Shown piece by piece: positions 63,856 through 64,000 of a DNA stretch of 64,000 nucleotides. The translations under genes and the position numbers were made by a program. The first letter of the stretch is position 1. Each line of letters starts with the position of its first letter. The notes below the pieces were generated by a model, which had not been told where the DNA came from, did no database searches, and saw only the letters and a list, made by a program, of their open reading frames with translations. The stretch is taken from NCBI GenBank assembly GCA_044371425.1, contig JBILTR010000004.1, positions 217,792 through 281,791 on the forward strand, read 5' to 3'. The DNA comes from JBEISR01 sp044371425. GTDB lineage: Bacteria; Planctomycetota; Planctomycetia; Pirellulales; Pirellulaceae.

Positions 63856-64000
63856 TCAAGGCCGCCCTGATTCAGGCCGCCCTTCACCATGATCGTGATC
63901 GCCATGATCGTGATGACCATGATCGTGATGACCATGATCGTGATGACCATGATCGTGATGACCATGATCGTGATGACCATGATCGTGATGACCATGATCG
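63856..64000 (-). CDS. C-terminal end of a His/Asp-rich protein (partial, begins beyond window)
   Basis: On the minus strand one frame is open from the window edge to a TGA at 63856-63858. It reads as repeated HGHHD units (about six), then HGDHDHGEG and ends RPESGRP. Such tails are typical of proteins that bind Ni, Zn or Co, e.g. urease or hydrogenase metallochaperones, cation-efflux proteins and COG0523 GTPases. Nothing else of the gene is visible, so the family cannot be named. Other frames give low-complexity strings without a plausible end. Confidence 0.6.
   Translation of the reverse strand, partial: DHGHHDHGHHDHGHHDHGHHDHGHHDHGHHDHGDHDHGEGRPESGRP
63903..64000. repeat. 15-bp tandem repeat
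   Basis: Unit CATGATCGTGATGAC repeated about 6.5 times and continuing past the window edge. The preceding ~20 bases are a diverged copy. It lies in the coding frame of the His-rich tail; 15 bases equal five codons, so copy-number change would keep the frame. Confidence 0.9.

Noticed and set aside
63543..63995. Minus-strand frame starting with MVITIM repeats
   Set aside because: It reads the 15-bp repeat in another frame and continues antisense through the sppA end; the HGHHD frame ends sensibly instead.

Overview
The window reads as chromosomal DNA of a planctomycete, most likely from the Pirellulaceae or a close relative. The evidence is a set of families that are largely planctomycete signatures: a cysteine-rich YTV-repeat cell-wall protein, a DUF1501 / DUF1549-DUF1553 / cytochrome c-WD40 gene group, a CRTAC1-type VCBS + ASPIC/UnbV lipoprotein, PEP-CTERM proteins, and many conserved secreted proteins of unknown function. 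Genes are moderately GC-rich and lie on both strands in short operons. There is no rRNA, CRISPR array, prophage or intact transposase. All taxonomy here is inferred from gene content.

Layout. 1-1.7 kb: a PEP-CTERM protein, then a ~121-bp tandem hairpin array. 1.7-3.8 kb: parA-parB with a canonical parS and a second, unusual 30-bp palindrome. 3.8-5.9 kb: a DUF1015 protein and trpF. 6-10.3 kb: a plus-strand group (three-segment membrane protein, ExeA-like ATPase, unknown protein, sugar-nucleotide epimerase) that looks like part of an exopolysaccharide locus. 10.4-13.7 kb: a TPR protein and a VCBS/ASPIC lipoprotein. 13.8-15.3 kb: tRNA-Ser, a small unknown gene, tRNA-Gln and the redox regulator rex. 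15.6-20 kb: the YTV protein with a strong terminator, an MFS exporter and an HTH protein. 20.2-21.9 kb: ferrochelatase, tRNA-Glu and csrA. 22.2-27.1 kb: a polytopic membrane protein, a CoA-type Nudix hydrolase and argC-argJ.

27.3-30.3 kb is an accessory stretch: a PEP-CTERM protein with a cysteine-less SUMF1 fold, a small P-loop protein bracketed by hairpin repeats, and a UDP-glucuronate-type epimerase. 30.3-35.3 kb is a minus-strand run hpf-ptsN-ptsH-ptsI-RNase E/G-epimerase, which is a sugar-phosphotransferase relay with no permease in sight. 35.5-42.2 kb holds an RlmM-like methyltransferase, infA, two secreted unknowns and a gingipain-fold (C25) peptidase. 42.2-51.8 kb is the DUF1501 / PPC / DUF1549-DUF1553 / cytochrome c-WD40-coiled-coil group. 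52.3-54.6 kb has a second csrA, a small unknown, a second hairpin array (113-bp period) and a lipoprotein. 55-59.2 kb is a complete ribose-type sugar ABC transporter. 59.3-63.7 kb has a lysozyme-like secreted protein, metK and sppA. At the right edge, the last ~145 bases encode the His/Asp-rich tail of a minus-strand gene that begins outside the window.

The most unusual signal is a dispersed family of short hairpins with shared arms (AAAAGGTG ... CCTTTT) and two alternative 7-base centres. One version builds tandem arrays at both ends of the window. The other sits right at the stop codons of genes at 27.3-29.3 kb. They look like REP/BIME-type elements. No transposase that would mobilise them lies in the window.
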